From the NCBI GenBank assembly GCA_003506895.1, contig DNXO01000084.1, positions 181,380 through 241,797 of the forward strand: a stretch of 60,418 nucleotides of DNA, written 5' to 3'. A program made the translations under genes and the position numbers. The notes under the pieces are model-generated. The model ran no database searches. It had not been told where the DNA came from and saw only the letters and a program-made list of their open reading frames with translations. Positions 26,816 through 35,104 of this stretch are shown one piece after another. Source of the stretch: Acetobacteraceae bacterium (GTDB lineage: Bacteria; Pseudomonadota; Alphaproteobacteria; Acetobacterales; Acetobacteraceae). The first letter of the stretch is position 1. Every line of letters starts with the position of its first letter.

Positions 26816-28108
26816 ATGTTGGCGCGATCGATCCTGCTTTGGCTTTTCCTGGGCCTGACCGCGGCGGTCTGCCTGACCGGCCGCGCCGTTGCGGAACTGA
26901 TCACTGCCCTGTTCCCGGACGGCGTCCCCGGCTACGACGCCGCCGACGGGGTGACCGTCGAAACCCGGTTGCACCCCGAACAGATGCCACTCGGGTTGCG
27001 AGAGGGCGCATTCGAATTCTCGCCCCGGCTGGATGAGGCCGTCGGTTACACCAGCAATGCGCTGCCCGGACCTTATCGGCGTGGAAGCTGGGAGCTCACC
27101 CGTGAACCCGCCCTGGCCATTGAATCGGGCTGGTCCCGCGACAGCCTTGGCGCGCGGTTTTCGGTCCAGGATACCAGCTACCTCGATCTACCCAGCCAGA
27201 ACCGCACGGATGCAGCCCTGATGCTTGGCGGCCGGATCGATATCGGCGACGACAGGCTGACCCTCGCGGCGGCGCACCTCTCCGAACACGAGGACCGGGG
27301 CGCGCTGGGCACCATCGCCAGCGACCGGCCGATCGCGTTCCAGATCGATGACCTGCGGGCGTCATACGCGATGGCCGATGGCCGCTGGACGATCGAACCC
27401 AGCGTGCAGGCAACGACCTGGACCTATGGCGACACCACGGTCCTGGGTCTGCCGGCCAGCGAGGCGTTCCGTGACCGGGTCGTGCTTCAGGAGGGGATCA
27501 CCGCTCGATATGAGTTGGCGCCGCTGCGCGATATTCTGCTCGTTGTTCGCGGTGTTCAGCAGGACTACACCCGCACGCCGCCGAACCAGGCCCGCCTGGA
27601 TTCCACCAGTTACCAGGTCCTGGCGGGTCTGGATTACGACGACGACGCGGTCTGGCGGTGGCGAATGTTGGTCGGCGGCGAGGCGCGCCGCTTCGCCAGC
27701 CCCCAGTATCAGCCGGAAAATACCTTCATCGCGGAAGGCAGCGCGGCCTGGTCGCCAACCGGTTTGACCACGGTCACCGCCACGATCACGCGACAAACGG
27801 GCGATGCGGAACAGTCAGGGGCATCGGGCCTGATCTATTCTGCCGCCAGGTTGACAATTGATCATGAGTATTTGCGCGATCTTTTGTTCCGGGCATCGTT
27901 CGGACTTCAACGGGCCGATTTTTTTCAGGGTGGGTATCAGGTTGGAACGGCGGCGGGCCTGGGCGTGACGTGGATGTTGAATCGCCATGCCCGTTTGTCT
28001 TTCACATACGACCAGACCGACATTCACGCCTCGGCGTCCTCGGCCGGGACTTTCGGCGGAGGGTACAGCCAGGGGGTCGCTCTATTGACCATGCGGTTGG
28101 GTCTGTGA
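26816..28108 (+). CDS. Outer-membrane beta-barrel protein of a polysaccharide locus (BBP2-like)
   Basis: This is a 430-residue secreted protein. Residues 1-26 form a signal peptide ending GRAVA. The rest alternates hydrophobic and polar residues in short strands with DDRLTLAAAHL- and RLTIDHEYLRD-type hairpins, and it ends in an amphipathic strand, VALLTMRLGL, as outer-membrane barrels do. The pattern resembles the beta-barrel porin 2 family found in exopolysaccharide clusters, where it is thought to help export or anchor the glycan. Its TGA overlaps the ATG of the glycosyltransferase downstream (TGATG), which supports a polysaccharide role. The family assignment is by style only. Confidence 0.75.
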   Translation: MLARSILLWLFLGLTAAVCLTGRAVAELITALFPDGVPGYDAADGVTVETRLHPEQMPLGLREGAFEFSPRLDEAVGYTSNALPGPYRRGSWELTREPALAIESGWSRDSLGARFSVQDTSYLDLPSQNRTDAALMLGGRIDIGDDRLTLAAAHLSEHEDRGALGTIASDRPIAFQIDDLRASYAMADGRWTIEPSVQATTWTYGDTTVLGLPASEAFRDRVVLQEGITARYELAPLRDILLVVRGVQQDYTRTPPNQARLDSTSYQVLAGLDYDDDAVWRWRMLVGGEARRFASPQYQPENTFIAEGSAAWSPTGLTTVTATITRQTGDAEQSGASGLIYSAARLTIDHEYLRDLLFRASFGLQRADFFQGGYQVGTAAGLGVTWMLNRHARLSFTYDQTDIHASASSAGTFGGGYSQGVALLTMRLGL

Positions 28109-28836
28109 TGGCCGTTCGGCTGGCCGGGCTGGATTTCGATGACATGGATGTCATGGCCGCGGCGGCCTGGATCGCCGCGCGTCCCGCTGGCGCACCGTTT
28201 AGTTATGTGGTCACGCCGAACGCCGATCACCTGGTCCGGCTGGATCGCGATCCTGGACTGCGGATGGTCTATCGGCAGGCCGAGCTTTGTCTGCTCGACT
28301 CGCGGGTTGTTGCTTGCATGGCGCGGCTGCTGCGATTGGGCACGCCCAGCGTCGCGCCGGGCAGCGATATTTCGGCCTGTTTGCTGGGTCGCCACGTCGG
28401 ATCGGGCGACAGGATTACCATCGTCGGCCTGTCGCCGATCTGGTTGCCGGCCTTGGTTGCTCGCTACGGCCTGTCAGCGCCGGCGCACTACGATCCTCCC
28501 ATGGGTTTCGACCGCGATCCGGCCGCACTGGCCGCCACCGTGGCATTTGTCCGCGCCAACCCCGCGCGGTTTGTGTTCCTGGCGACCGGTTCGCCGCGCC
28601 AGGAACGCCTGGCGGCGGCCATCGTGGCGGCGGGCGGTGCGACGGGCACGGGGCTCTGCATCGGTGCCAGCCTTGAATTCCTGGTCGGCGCGCGACGGCG
28701 GGCGCCAACCATCTTCCGTCGGGCTGGACTTGAGTGGCTGTTCCGGCTGGTCTGTGAACCACGCCGGCTGTGGCGGCGTTATCTGGTTGATAGTCCCAGG
28801 GTCATTGCCCTGTTGGCGCGGCAGCGATTCGGCTGA
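28108..28836 (+). CDS. WecB/TagA/CpsF family glycosyltransferase (GT26)
   Basis: This 242-residue enzyme of glycosyltransferase family 26 transfers UDP-N-acetylmannosaminuronate or related sugars to a lipid-linked acceptor at the inner membrane. It shows YVVTPNADHLVRLDRDPGLR with the conserved T-x-N motif, then LCLLDSRVV, FVFLATGSPRQERLAAAI (G-x-P-x-Q-E) and GLCIGASLEFLVGARRRAP with RRAGLEWLFRLVCEPRRLWRRY. The C-terminal basic helix mediates membrane docking in this family. The start is set by overlap with the barrel gene. It overlaps the convergent family 2 glycosyltransferase by 35 bases. Confidence 0.92.
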   Translation: MAVRLAGLDFDDMDVMAAAAWIAARPAGAPFSYVVTPNADHLVRLDRDPGLRMVYRQAELCLLDSRVVACMARLLRLGTPSVAPGSDISACLLGRHVGSGDRITIVGLSPIWLPALVARYGLSAPAHYDPPMGFDRDPAALAATVAFVRANPARFVFLATGSPRQERLAAAIVAAGGATGTGLCIGASLEFLVGARRRAPTIFRRAGLEWLFRLVCEPRRLWRRYLVDSPRVIALLARQRFG

Positions 28837-29794
28837 ACACCTCTTGTAGCAGCCGGCGCTGAACAGATCCTCGATGTGCCTTGTCGTTCCGGATAAAGTA
28901 GGACTTGCCTGCCGGAGGCAGCGTCTGGGTTGCGTCCGGCACCATCGACACGGCGGCTCTGATTGCCTGGACGGTTTGTTCACGCAAATCGTTGCGGAGG
29001 CCCTTTAGCAGGTATCCCCCGATGCGGGGGGTCAGGGACACCCAGCTTCGTCCGAGCTTACGCTCGATGTAGAGGCGGTTTCGCACGTGGTAGAACCAGC
29101 GGTTCGCACTCCAGCCGACGCGTTGTTCGCCGCATACCTTGTGGCGAATAACGATGTCGCCCCGATAGCGGACCTGCCAGCCATGGGCGATGGCGCGCAG
29201 GCAGAAATCATATTCCTCCCAGCAGAAGAACAGCCTGGGGTCATAGCCGCCGGCCTGCTGCCATGTGTCGCGGCGGATCGAGTGGCCGGCGCCGACAAAA
29301 GTGACTGTATCGAAACACGCGCCGGCGCTCGGCATCAACGCGTCCGGATATCCCCAGGAGGACCGGTCGTCCCGGCCGTCGGCATACCGGACGATCCGGC
29401 AGCCGATTGCCCCGAGCCGGGGTTCGGCATCCAGTGCCGCGACCATGCGGGCAACGGTCAGGGTGTCGGCGAATTCGGCGTCGTTATCCAGTGCGACGAT
29501 CACCCGTCCATGTCCCATATTGGAAATCACGTTACGGCCGCCGGCGACGCCCAGGTTGGAACCCGAAACGAACAGGGAGACTTTCGGGTTTTCTTTAATG
29601 GCGCACGCCAGGCGTGCCAGACTTGTTGAGCAAGACCCTTGATCCAAAACAAAGATATGGAATGAAACGGCCGTTTGCGCGCAAGCCGAAGCGATGGCGG
29701 CGATGGTTTCGTCGGTTCGTTCCAGGGACAGGATGACGATGTCGGCATCGTACTGTCCATCCGGGGGATGGGCCGCGCCGGCCATCGGGATCAT
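28802..29794 (-). CDS. Family 2 glycosyltransferase (rhamnosyl/galactofuranosyl transferase-like)
   Basis: This 330-residue GT-A fold enzyme is cytoplasmic. The N-terminal Rossmann half reads DADIVILSLERTDETIAAI and the nucleotide-sugar/metal site is GRVIVALDNDAEF (D-x-D). Further motifs are SNLGVAGGRN, FVGAGHSIRRDTWQQAGGYD, and FFCWEEYDFCLRAIAHGWQV with the acceptor-binding E-E-x-D-x-x-x-R. The frame runs 74 codons further upstream inside the next gene. I place the start at ATG 29794, which overlaps that gene's stop (ATGA); a second ATG is at 29785. It is the last gene of the minus-strand half of the polysaccharide locus. Confidence 0.9.
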   Translation of the reverse strand: MIPMAGAAHPPDGQYDADIVILSLERTDETIAAIASACAQTAVSFHIFVLDQGSCSTSLARLACAIKENPKVSLFVSGSNLGVAGGRNVISNMGHGRVIVALDNDAEFADTLTVARMVAALDAEPRLGAIGCRIVRYADGRDDRSSWGYPDALMPSAGACFDTVTFVGAGHSIRRDTWQQAGGYDPRLFFCWEEYDFCLRAIAHGWQVRYRGDIVIRHKVCGEQRVGWSANRWFYHVRNRLYIERKLGRSWVSLTPRIGGYLLKGLRNDLREQTVQAIRAAVSMVPDATQTLPPAGKSYFIRNDKAHRGSVQRRLLQEVFSRIAAAPTGQ

Positions 29795-30828
29795 TCGCTG
29801 GCTTCCAGCGGCGGAATGGCGAGATAGGCCAGACGCTTGTTCTCTTTCCGCCCGCGCGACACCGCATCCAGGATCAGGCCCGCGGTGAACGACAGGAACG
29901 CCAGCAGTACAAGGCCGGTTGACAACAGTGCCGTGGGCAGGCGGGGCACCAGGCCGGTGTTCAGGAACGTCAGCACCACGGGAATGCCCAGGCCGATGCC
30001 AATCGCCAGAAGACAAACGCCGGCGAACGAGAAGAACTGAAGTGGGCGCTCTTGCTGGATCAGCGTGACGATTGCCCGCAAGATGCGGATTCCATCCATG
30101 AACGTGTTGAGCTTCGATGCCGTCCCGGCAGCGCGATTTCGATAAGGGGCGCGGACTTCCTGTATTGGCATGTGCAGCGCCAGGGCATGGACAGTGAATT
30201 CTGTTTCGGTCTCAAAACCGGACGACAGGGCGGGAAACGATTTGACGAAGCGGCGGCTGAAGACACGGTAGCCGGAAAGCAGGTCGGTGATGCCGTCGCC
30301 GAATACGCGGGTGACCAGGGCGGTTAGTAGTACGTTGCCGAAACGATGGCCGGGCCGGTAGGCATCCCTGGCGGCGCCGTAACGGGCGGCGCTGACCATG
30401 TCCAGTTGACGGTCCGTCATCATGGTCAGCATGCCGGGCGCCCCGGCGGCATCGTAGGTGTCGTCACCGTCCACCAGGATGTAAACGTCGGCATCGATAT
30501 CGGCGAACATCCGCCGCACCACATGGCCTTTGCCCTGCAACCGCTCCCTTCGCACTACGGCCCCGGACGCACGGGCCTGGAGGATGGTGCAGTCGGTGGA
30601 GTTGTTATCGTAGACATAGACAATCGCATCGGGCAGGGCGCGGTGGAAGTCGGAGACGACCTTGCCGATTGCCGCTTCCTCGTTGTGGCATGGTATCAAA
30701 ACCGCCACGCGCGGCCGGTTTGTTGGCAAACCGAGCTGTTCGTCGATCGGCCGTCTCGCTGGTGGGCTCTGGTCCAGGATGTTGAGCGCCGGCCGTTCCA
30801 GGATTTCCGGCATCGTCAACTGTCCCAT
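29791..30828 (-). CDS. Family 2 glycosyltransferase with C-terminal membrane helices (polyprenyl-phosphate type)
   Basis: This 345-residue protein resembles GtrB/dolichyl-phosphate sugar synthases. The catalytic domain (residues 38-260) shows VLIPCHNEEAAIGKVVSDF, YVYDNNSTDCT, LVDGDDTYDA (D-D-x-D) and TDLLSGYRVFSRRF. Two hydrophobic segments follow near 272-297 and 305-327. Such enzymes load a sugar onto undecaprenyl phosphate for flipping, and the GtrA-like gene upstream is the expected flippase. It begins one base after the sugar transferase stop, so the three minus-strand genes form an operon. ATG 30813 is an alternative start. Confidence 0.9.
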   Translation of the reverse strand: MGQLTMPEILERPALNILDQSPPARRPIDEQLGLPTNRPRVAVLIPCHNEEAAIGKVVSDFHRALPDAIVYVYDNNSTDCTILQARASGAVVRRERLQGKGHVVRRMFADIDADVYILVDGDDTYDAAGAPGMLTMMTDRQLDMVSAARYGAARDAYRPGHRFGNVLLTALVTRVFGDGITDLLSGYRVFSRRFVKSFPALSSGFETETEFTVHALALHMPIQEVRAPYRNRAAGTASKLNTFMDGIRILRAIVTLIQQERPLQFFSFAGVCLLAIGIGLGIPVVLTFLNTGLVPRLPTALLSTGLVLLAFLSFTAGLILDAVSRGRKENKRLAYLAIPPLEASE

Positions 30829-31515
30829 CTAATAGGCGTTGGGCATGCGCAGCACCGTCACGATGGTACTGCCGATGATCAGCAGGTCGCTACGAAGGCT
30901 CCAGGTCGCGATGTATTCCAGGTCGCTGTCGATGCGATGGAGTAATTTCTCCTCGGTGTCGGTTTCGCCGCGCCAGCCGCGGATTTGTGCCAGGCCGGTC
31001 ATGCCCGGCTTCACGCAGTGGCGTGCGGCATAGCGATGACTGACCGCCTCGAACGGCCGGCCGGCGGCGCAGGTATTGGGGGCATGCGGGCGAGGGCCGA
31101 CCAGGGACATCGAGCCGGCGAGCACGTTGAACAGTTGCGGCAACTCGTCGAACGACGTCCTGCGTAGCCACGCTCCGATGCGTGTCACGCGCGGATCGTG
31201 ACGGGTCGCCTGCCGGCACGTCCCGGGCGGCGGCGGGGTGTCGTGCATCGTGCGGAATTTCAGCATGATGAAACGTCGCCCGTTCAGTCCGATGCGTTCT
31301 TGCCTGAACAGGGCAGGCCCGCGGCTGGTCAGACGGATCGCGGCGGCGATCAGCACCATCGGCAGACCCGCCAGGGCCAGGAAGATGCAGCCCAGGACGA
31401 TATCCGCCATCCGCTTGGCTGTCGTGCCGGGTTGGTCGAATGCCATTCGTCCCAGGGACAGGCCAGGGCTGCCGTAGGCGAAGCTCTCGATGGCTCGGGG
31501 GCGAAAGGCGGACAT
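30829..31515 (-). CDS. Initiating sugar transferase (undecaprenyl-phosphate phosphoglycosyl transferase, short form)
   Basis: This 228-residue monotopic phosphoglycosyl transferase moves a sugar-1-phosphate onto undecaprenyl phosphate, the first step of repeat-unit assembly. It shows KRMADIVLGCIFLALAGLP with the re-entrant helix, GPALFRQERIGLNGRRF, MLKFRTM, and FDELPQLFNVLAGSMSLVGP (D-E catalytic pair) then RPH. A CtrA-like box lies upstream. It lacks the N-terminal four-helix and CoA-binding-like domain of WbaP/WcaJ and so resembles the short PglC class. Its presence means this locus can start its own glycan. Confidence 0.94.
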   Translation of the reverse strand: MSAFRPRAIESFAYGSPGLSLGRMAFDQPGTTAKRMADIVLGCIFLALAGLPMVLIAAAIRLTSRGPALFRQERIGLNGRRFIMLKFRTMHDTPPPPGTCRQATRHDPRVTRIGAWLRRTSFDELPQLFNVLAGSMSLVGPRPHAPNTCAAGRPFEAVSHRYAARHCVKPGMTGLAQIRGWRGETDTEEKLLHRIDSDLEYIATWSLRSDLLIIGSTIVTVLRMPNAY

Positions 31516-31563
31516 GGTTGCTGCATCTGCTGGTTGCGATGCGGCAGCTTCATGGGTGAAATG

Positions 31564-31578
31564 TTAGCAGCCGGTTAA
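31564..31578 (-). promoter_or_regulatory. CtrA-like box upstream of the initiating sugar transferase
   Basis: On the minus strand the sequence is TTAA-CCGGCTG-CTAA, 7 of 8 matches to TTAA-N7-TTAA, beginning 49 bases before the sugar transferase start. The 142-base gap between that gene and the GtrA-like gene is otherwise featureless and is the likely promoter region of the three-gene unit. Confidence 0.5.
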
Positions 31579-31657
31579 CGTCACACGCGGTGGTACGGCG
31601 CCGGCATTATTTTTTCTGGAACCACGTCCAGCAGCGGAACACACAACGAACCGGCGG

Positions 31658-32104
31658 CTAGCGAAACACCACGCGCCGCGAGAGGCTGAAGTTCACGAAC
31701 ATACCGGCGACCGCACCCGCGGCCGTGGCGATAACCGGCTGGTCCGCCGCCGCTGCGACGAAGGTTACCAGAAGCGCGTAGGTCCCACGATTGAGGACGA
31801 AGCCCACAAGGTTGGTGAGCATGAACATCGCCCATTGCCTGTGGGCTGAACCGTTTCCCTGTCCGCGGAACGTCCACAGGCGGTTGAGCAGCCAGTTGCC
31901 CGTCGCCGCGACGATGTAGGCGGCCGCTCCGGCGCCATAGAGCCCGAGCGGGTGTCGCAAGGCGTAGACGGTGGCGGTATCGATGATGAAACCAACCACG
32001 CCGACCATGCCGAAGCGGAGGAATTGGGCAAGCAGCATCAGCCGCTGGGGGGTCGCTGCCCTTTGGAGCGGTGGCGGCAGGAGGCGAAGGAGTGTGGTCT
32101 GCAT
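31658..32104 (-). CDS. GtrA-like membrane protein
   Basis: This 148-residue protein has four membrane segments. The signature LRFGMVGVVGFIIDTATVYALR and GNWLLNRLWTFRGQG (N-x-x-x-x-R-x-W-T-F) are diagnostic of GtrA, proposed to flip undecaprenyl-phosphate-linked sugars across the inner membrane. The frame is open 16 codons upstream; ATG 32104 is the better start. It lies 142 bases ahead of the sugar transferase with a CtrA-like box between, so it may be transcribed separately. It probably partners the polyprenyl-phosphate glycosyltransferase at 29791-30828. Confidence 0.9.
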   Translation of the reverse strand: MQTTLLRLLPPPLQRAATPQRLMLLAQFLRFGMVGVVGFIIDTATVYALRHPLGLYGAGAAAYIVAATGNWLLNRLWTFRGQGNGSAHRQWAMFMLTNLVGFVLNRGTYALLVTFVAAAADQPVIATAAGAVAGMFVNFSLSRRVVFR

Positions 32105-32241
32105 CGCCCGTCTGCCTACGCGAGCTGTTACCGCGCCGCAAGCAAACGACACTGGCCGTTTACGAGCGGACGGGCTGCGGCTTAATCTGTCTGCGGAACG
32201 GCATTCCGCCTTCCCATTGGCGAACTGAATGGAGGCTGGAG

Positions 32242-32835
32242 ATGTCGCAGTCCACCACGCTTCCCGCGGACGCGGGCTTTTCCGATGTTCCGGGGATCGA
32301 TCCGCGGAACCTGATCTGGGCGGGTGTCGCGCTGGCTGTGATGGTCGTCGTGATCCGGATCGACAATCCCTGGGCGCTGAACTTTACCCACGTCATGTGC
32401 GGTGTGCTGTGGACCGGGATCGACCTGTTCATGGGTTTCGTCGTCGGCCCGATCATGCGCAGTCTGCCGCCGCCCGCCAGGCGCGCGATGATCCTGCGAC
32501 TGATGCCGAAGACGCTTTTCCTGCTGCCCACGTTGTCCATCATCACCGGCACCACCGGTTGGTTTCATGCCCGGGAACTGGGACTTCTGGATTTCCCCTG
32601 GCCGGAATACGGCTGGGTGCTGGCGGCCCTGATCATCGTCGGCATCCTGACGGTGCAGGGGCTTGGCGTGCTTCTGCCAACCAACCTTCTTGTGTACTTT
32701 GAGATGCGAAAGCCCGTCCCCGACGGTGCGCGGATCGGCCGGTTGATGAAGCGCTACGTCTATGCGGTGGCCCTGCAAGGGGCGATGCAGGTGGCGATTA
32801 TCGTGGTGATGGCGCGGTTTGTGACCGGGGTTTAA
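32242..32835 (+). CDS. Four-helix integral membrane protein, CopD-like
   Basis: This 197-residue protein has four hydrophobic segments: about residues 24-42, 48-68, 88-108 and 124-150, with another stretch near the C-terminus. The first pair contains LNFTHVMCGVLWTGIDLFMG, where His and Trp-Thr-Gly spacing recalls CopD and DUF2269-type proteins that bind heme or copper. I do not recognise it with certainty. ATG 32242 follows GGAGGCTGGAG, an excellent ribosome site. The frame extends upstream of it through arginine-rich unrelated sequence. It precedes selB by 41 bases and may be co-transcribed with it. Confidence 0.8.
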   Translation: MSQSTTLPADAGFSDVPGIDPRNLIWAGVALAVMVVVIRIDNPWALNFTHVMCGVLWTGIDLFMGFVVGPIMRSLPPPARRAMILRLMPKTLFLLPTLSIITGTTGWFHARELGLLDFPWPEYGWVLAALIIVGILTVQGLGVLLPTNLLVYFEMRKPVPDGARIGRLMKRYVYAVALQGAMQVAIIVVMARFVTGV

Positions 32836-32876
32836 GCCGAACTTGACTCCCCAACCGGTCCCGCCACCCTGGCGTC

Positions 32877-34754
32877 ATGATCATCGGCACCGCAGGCCAC
32901 GTTGACCACGGCAAAACCGCGCTCGTGAAAGCGCTGACGGGCGTCGATACCGATCGCCTGGCGGAGGAGAAGCGGCGCGGTATCACCATCGACCTCGGCT
33001 ACGCCTATACCGACGCGTTCGGCTTCATTGATGTCCCCGGCCATGAGCGGTTCGTTCACACGATGCTTGCCGGCGCCAGCGGAATCGATACCGCCCTGCT
33101 GGTTGTCGCCCTGCCCGAGGGTATCCGTCCGCAGACCCGGGAACATCTGCAAATCCTGACACTGCTGGGGATCGACCGCGGCGTGATCGCATTGACCAAA
33201 GCCGATCTGACGCCGGATCGCGTGCCGGAGGTTTCCGCCGCCCTGCGCGCGCTTCTGGCTGGCACGCCACTGGCGGGCGCGCCGATGGTCCCGGTCTCGG
33301 CCTTCACCGGCAACGGCATCAGCGAGTTGCGCGCGGCGCTGTCGGCGTCGGCGGGCCCGGATCGCACGACGGCGGGCTATCCACGTCTGGCGGTGGACCG
33401 GGCGTTCACCCTTTCGGGGGCTGGGCTGATCGTCACCGGCACGCTGGTTTCCGGGCATATCGCGGTCGAGGACCGTCTGGTGCTGTCGCCGTCGGGCCTG
33501 GAACTGCGCGTACGCGGCCTGCACGCACATAACAAGCCCGCGCAGGAGGCGGTTGCCGGTCAGCGCGTGGCCCTGAACATCGCCGGGCCGAAGCTGTCGA
33601 AGGATGCCGTGACACGGGGCGACTGGGTGCTGCATCCCGATATCCACGCCCCAACACCGGCCCTAGACGCGCGGATCGCCTTGCTGGCGGATGTTCCCAG
33701 GGCGTTGCGGCAGGACACCATGGTGCATCTGCACCTCGGCGCGGCGCACACGATGGCCCGTGTTTCGCTGCTGGATCGCGAGCGGCTGGAACCGGGCGAG
33801 GCGGCGCCGGTTCGCCTCACGCTGCCCCGGCCGATCGGGGCGCTGGCACATGATCGGGTCGTGCTGCGGGACACCGGCGCCACGCACACCATTGGCGGCG
33901 GCGTGGTGCTCGATCCGTTTCCGCCGCGCCGGGGCCGGCGGACCCCGGTTCGGCTGGCGCAGCTCCAGGCGCTGGAAACCGCTGATGCCGAGGGGGCGCT
34001 GCGGGGCGTATTGGCGGTCGCTCCGGGCTGGACGGACCAAGGGGCGTTCATGCGCGCCCGCAACATTCCGGCGGCGGTGCGCGGCGGGCTGGTCGCTTCG
34101 GTTCGCGCGATCGCAGCGGGTGGGTTGGTGCTGGCGCCGGCTGCGTTCGAGGCATCGCGGAACGCGGTTCTGGCGACCCTGGCCCAGTATCACCGGGCGT
34201 CCCCGGAATTACCCGGGTTGCAGGCCGAACGATTGCGGCTGTCTCTGCCGGACAGGCTACCGGTGGCGGGGTTTCTGGGGGTGCTCGACGCGCTGCGGCA
34301 ACAAGGGGCGATTGCTCAGGACGGGCCTTGGTTCCGGCTTCCGAACCACCGGATCAGTCTTTCGCCGCGGGACGAGAAACTGTGGCTCGTCGCTCGTCCG
34401 CTGATCGCGGCCGAACGGTTCCGTCCGCCGCGCGTTCGGGAAATCGCCGTTGCGTTGAAGGTGCCGGAAAACGCCATGCGCACGACGCTGAAACGCCTGA
34501 CGCGGATGGGGCAGTTGGTCGAAGTCGCGCCGGACCACTTCTTTCTCCGCGAAACAGCCGCCGAGATGGTGGCGATCGCGGCGGACGCAGTGGATGGCGA
34601 GGGCCTGCTGACGGCCGCTGCGTTCCGCGACCGGCTGGACAACGGACGCAAAGTCGCGATCCAGATACTGGAGTTTTTCGATAAGGCCGGGGTCACGATC
34701 CGCTCTGGCGACGTGCGGCGGGTGCGGGTGGATCGGTTGGGGATGTTTGGGTAA
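32877..34754 (+). CDS. selB: Selenocysteine-specific translation elongation factor SelB
   Basis: SelB delivers Sec-tRNA to UGA codons that carry a SECIS hairpin. The 625-residue protein has GTPase motifs GTAGHVDHGKT (residues 4-14), IDVPGHERF and TKADL. EF-Tu-like domains 2 and 3 follow, including GAGLIVTGTLVSG. A C-terminal series of winged helices (about residues 380-625) binds SECIS RNA. The length matches the family. No selA, selD, tRNA-Sec or selenoprotein is visible in this window, so partners must lie elsewhere. Confidence 0.95.
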   Translation: MIIGTAGHVDHGKTALVKALTGVDTDRLAEEKRRGITIDLGYAYTDAFGFIDVPGHERFVHTMLAGASGIDTALLVVALPEGIRPQTREHLQILTLLGIDRGVIALTKADLTPDRVPEVSAALRALLAGTPLAGAPMVPVSAFTGNGISELRAALSASAGPDRTTAGYPRLAVDRAFTLSGAGLIVTGTLVSGHIAVEDRLVLSPSGLELRVRGLHAHNKPAQEAVAGQRVALNIAGPKLSKDAVTRGDWVLHPDIHAPTPALDARIALLADVPRALRQDTMVHLHLGAAHTMARVSLLDRERLEPGEAAPVRLTLPRPIGALAHDRVVLRDTGATHTIGGGVVLDPFPPRRGRRTPVRLAQLQALETADAEGALRGVLAVAPGWTDQGAFMRARNIPAAVRGGLVASVRAIAAGGLVLAPAAFEASRNAVLATLAQYHRASPELPGLQAERLRLSLPDRLPVAGFLGVLDALRQQGAIAQDGPWFRLPNHRISLSPRDEKLWLVARPLIAAERFRPPRVREIAVALKVPENAMRTTLKRLTRMGQLVEVAPDHFFLRETAAEMVAIAADAVDGEGLLTAAAFRDRLDNGRKVAIQILEFFDKAGVTIRSGDVRRVRVDRLGMFG

Positions 34755-34850
34755 AGTGCGAGCGATGTCGGTGGCGTCACCGATCGGTGAATCACCCCGG
34801 TCGGCTCTGATTACTGTAACCATTCCGTATTGATAATACGAATATGGACT

Positions 34851-34905
34851 GATACCAGCCGCCCGAAGCTTCGACTCTTTTGTCAGTCGGCGGGCGGCTG
34901 GTATC
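34851..34905. repeat. Inverted repeat with ATACCAGCCG arms (first copy)
   Basis: GATACCAGCCGCCCG (34851-34865) and CGGGCGGCTGGTATC (34891-34905) are perfect 15-base inverted arms around a 25-base loop. The same ATACCAG core occurs in the next hairpin, as expected for REP-like or mobile-element-end sequences. Confidence 0.7.
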
Positions 34906-34945
34906 CTATTGATTTGGCGCGCGGCCGCCCCACCAACCCCGCGCG

Positions 34946-34977
34946 CATACCAGTCGGCCCATGGGGCCGCTGGTATG
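34946..34977. repeat. Inverted repeat with ATACCAG arms (second copy)
   Basis: CATACCAG plus CGGCCC pairs with GGGCCG plus CTGGTATG around an ATG loop, with T34954 bulged. The stem is 14 base pairs. It lies 40 bases after the first copy. Confidence 0.7.
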
Positions 34978-35104
34978 ATTGAAATTCAGAGGATGCTGAA
35001 TGGCAATCTCGCGGGACAGTGCATCAACGACCTGACGGCGGCCGGCCAGGTTCGGGCCCGAGACTTGGCGTTTTGCCCACGGTCCTTGAGAGCGGCACGC
35101 TGCA

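Larger units (their letters stand above)
34755..35104. other. Intergenic block rich in inverted repeats
   Basis: This is a 350-base gap between selB and the ATP-grasp gene. It contains the palindrome CACCGATCGGTG (34778-34789) and two hairpins sharing ATACCAG/CTGGTAT (34851-34905 and 34946-34977), with a GCGCGC pair between them. I checked for a tRNA-Sec and found none. No protein-coding frame here has a recognisable domain. Confidence 0.5.

Noticed and set aside
32832..32846. TTAA-N7-TTGA before selB as a CtrA box
   Set aside because: It overlaps the end of the upstream gene, has a 7/8 match with a mismatch in the core, and about one or two such matches are expected by chance.
34755..35104. 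tRNA-Sec (selC) downstream of selB
   Set aside because: I could not find an acceptor stem, a UCA anticodon loop or a T-loop GTTCGA in the region; the hairpins present do not fold into a tRNA.
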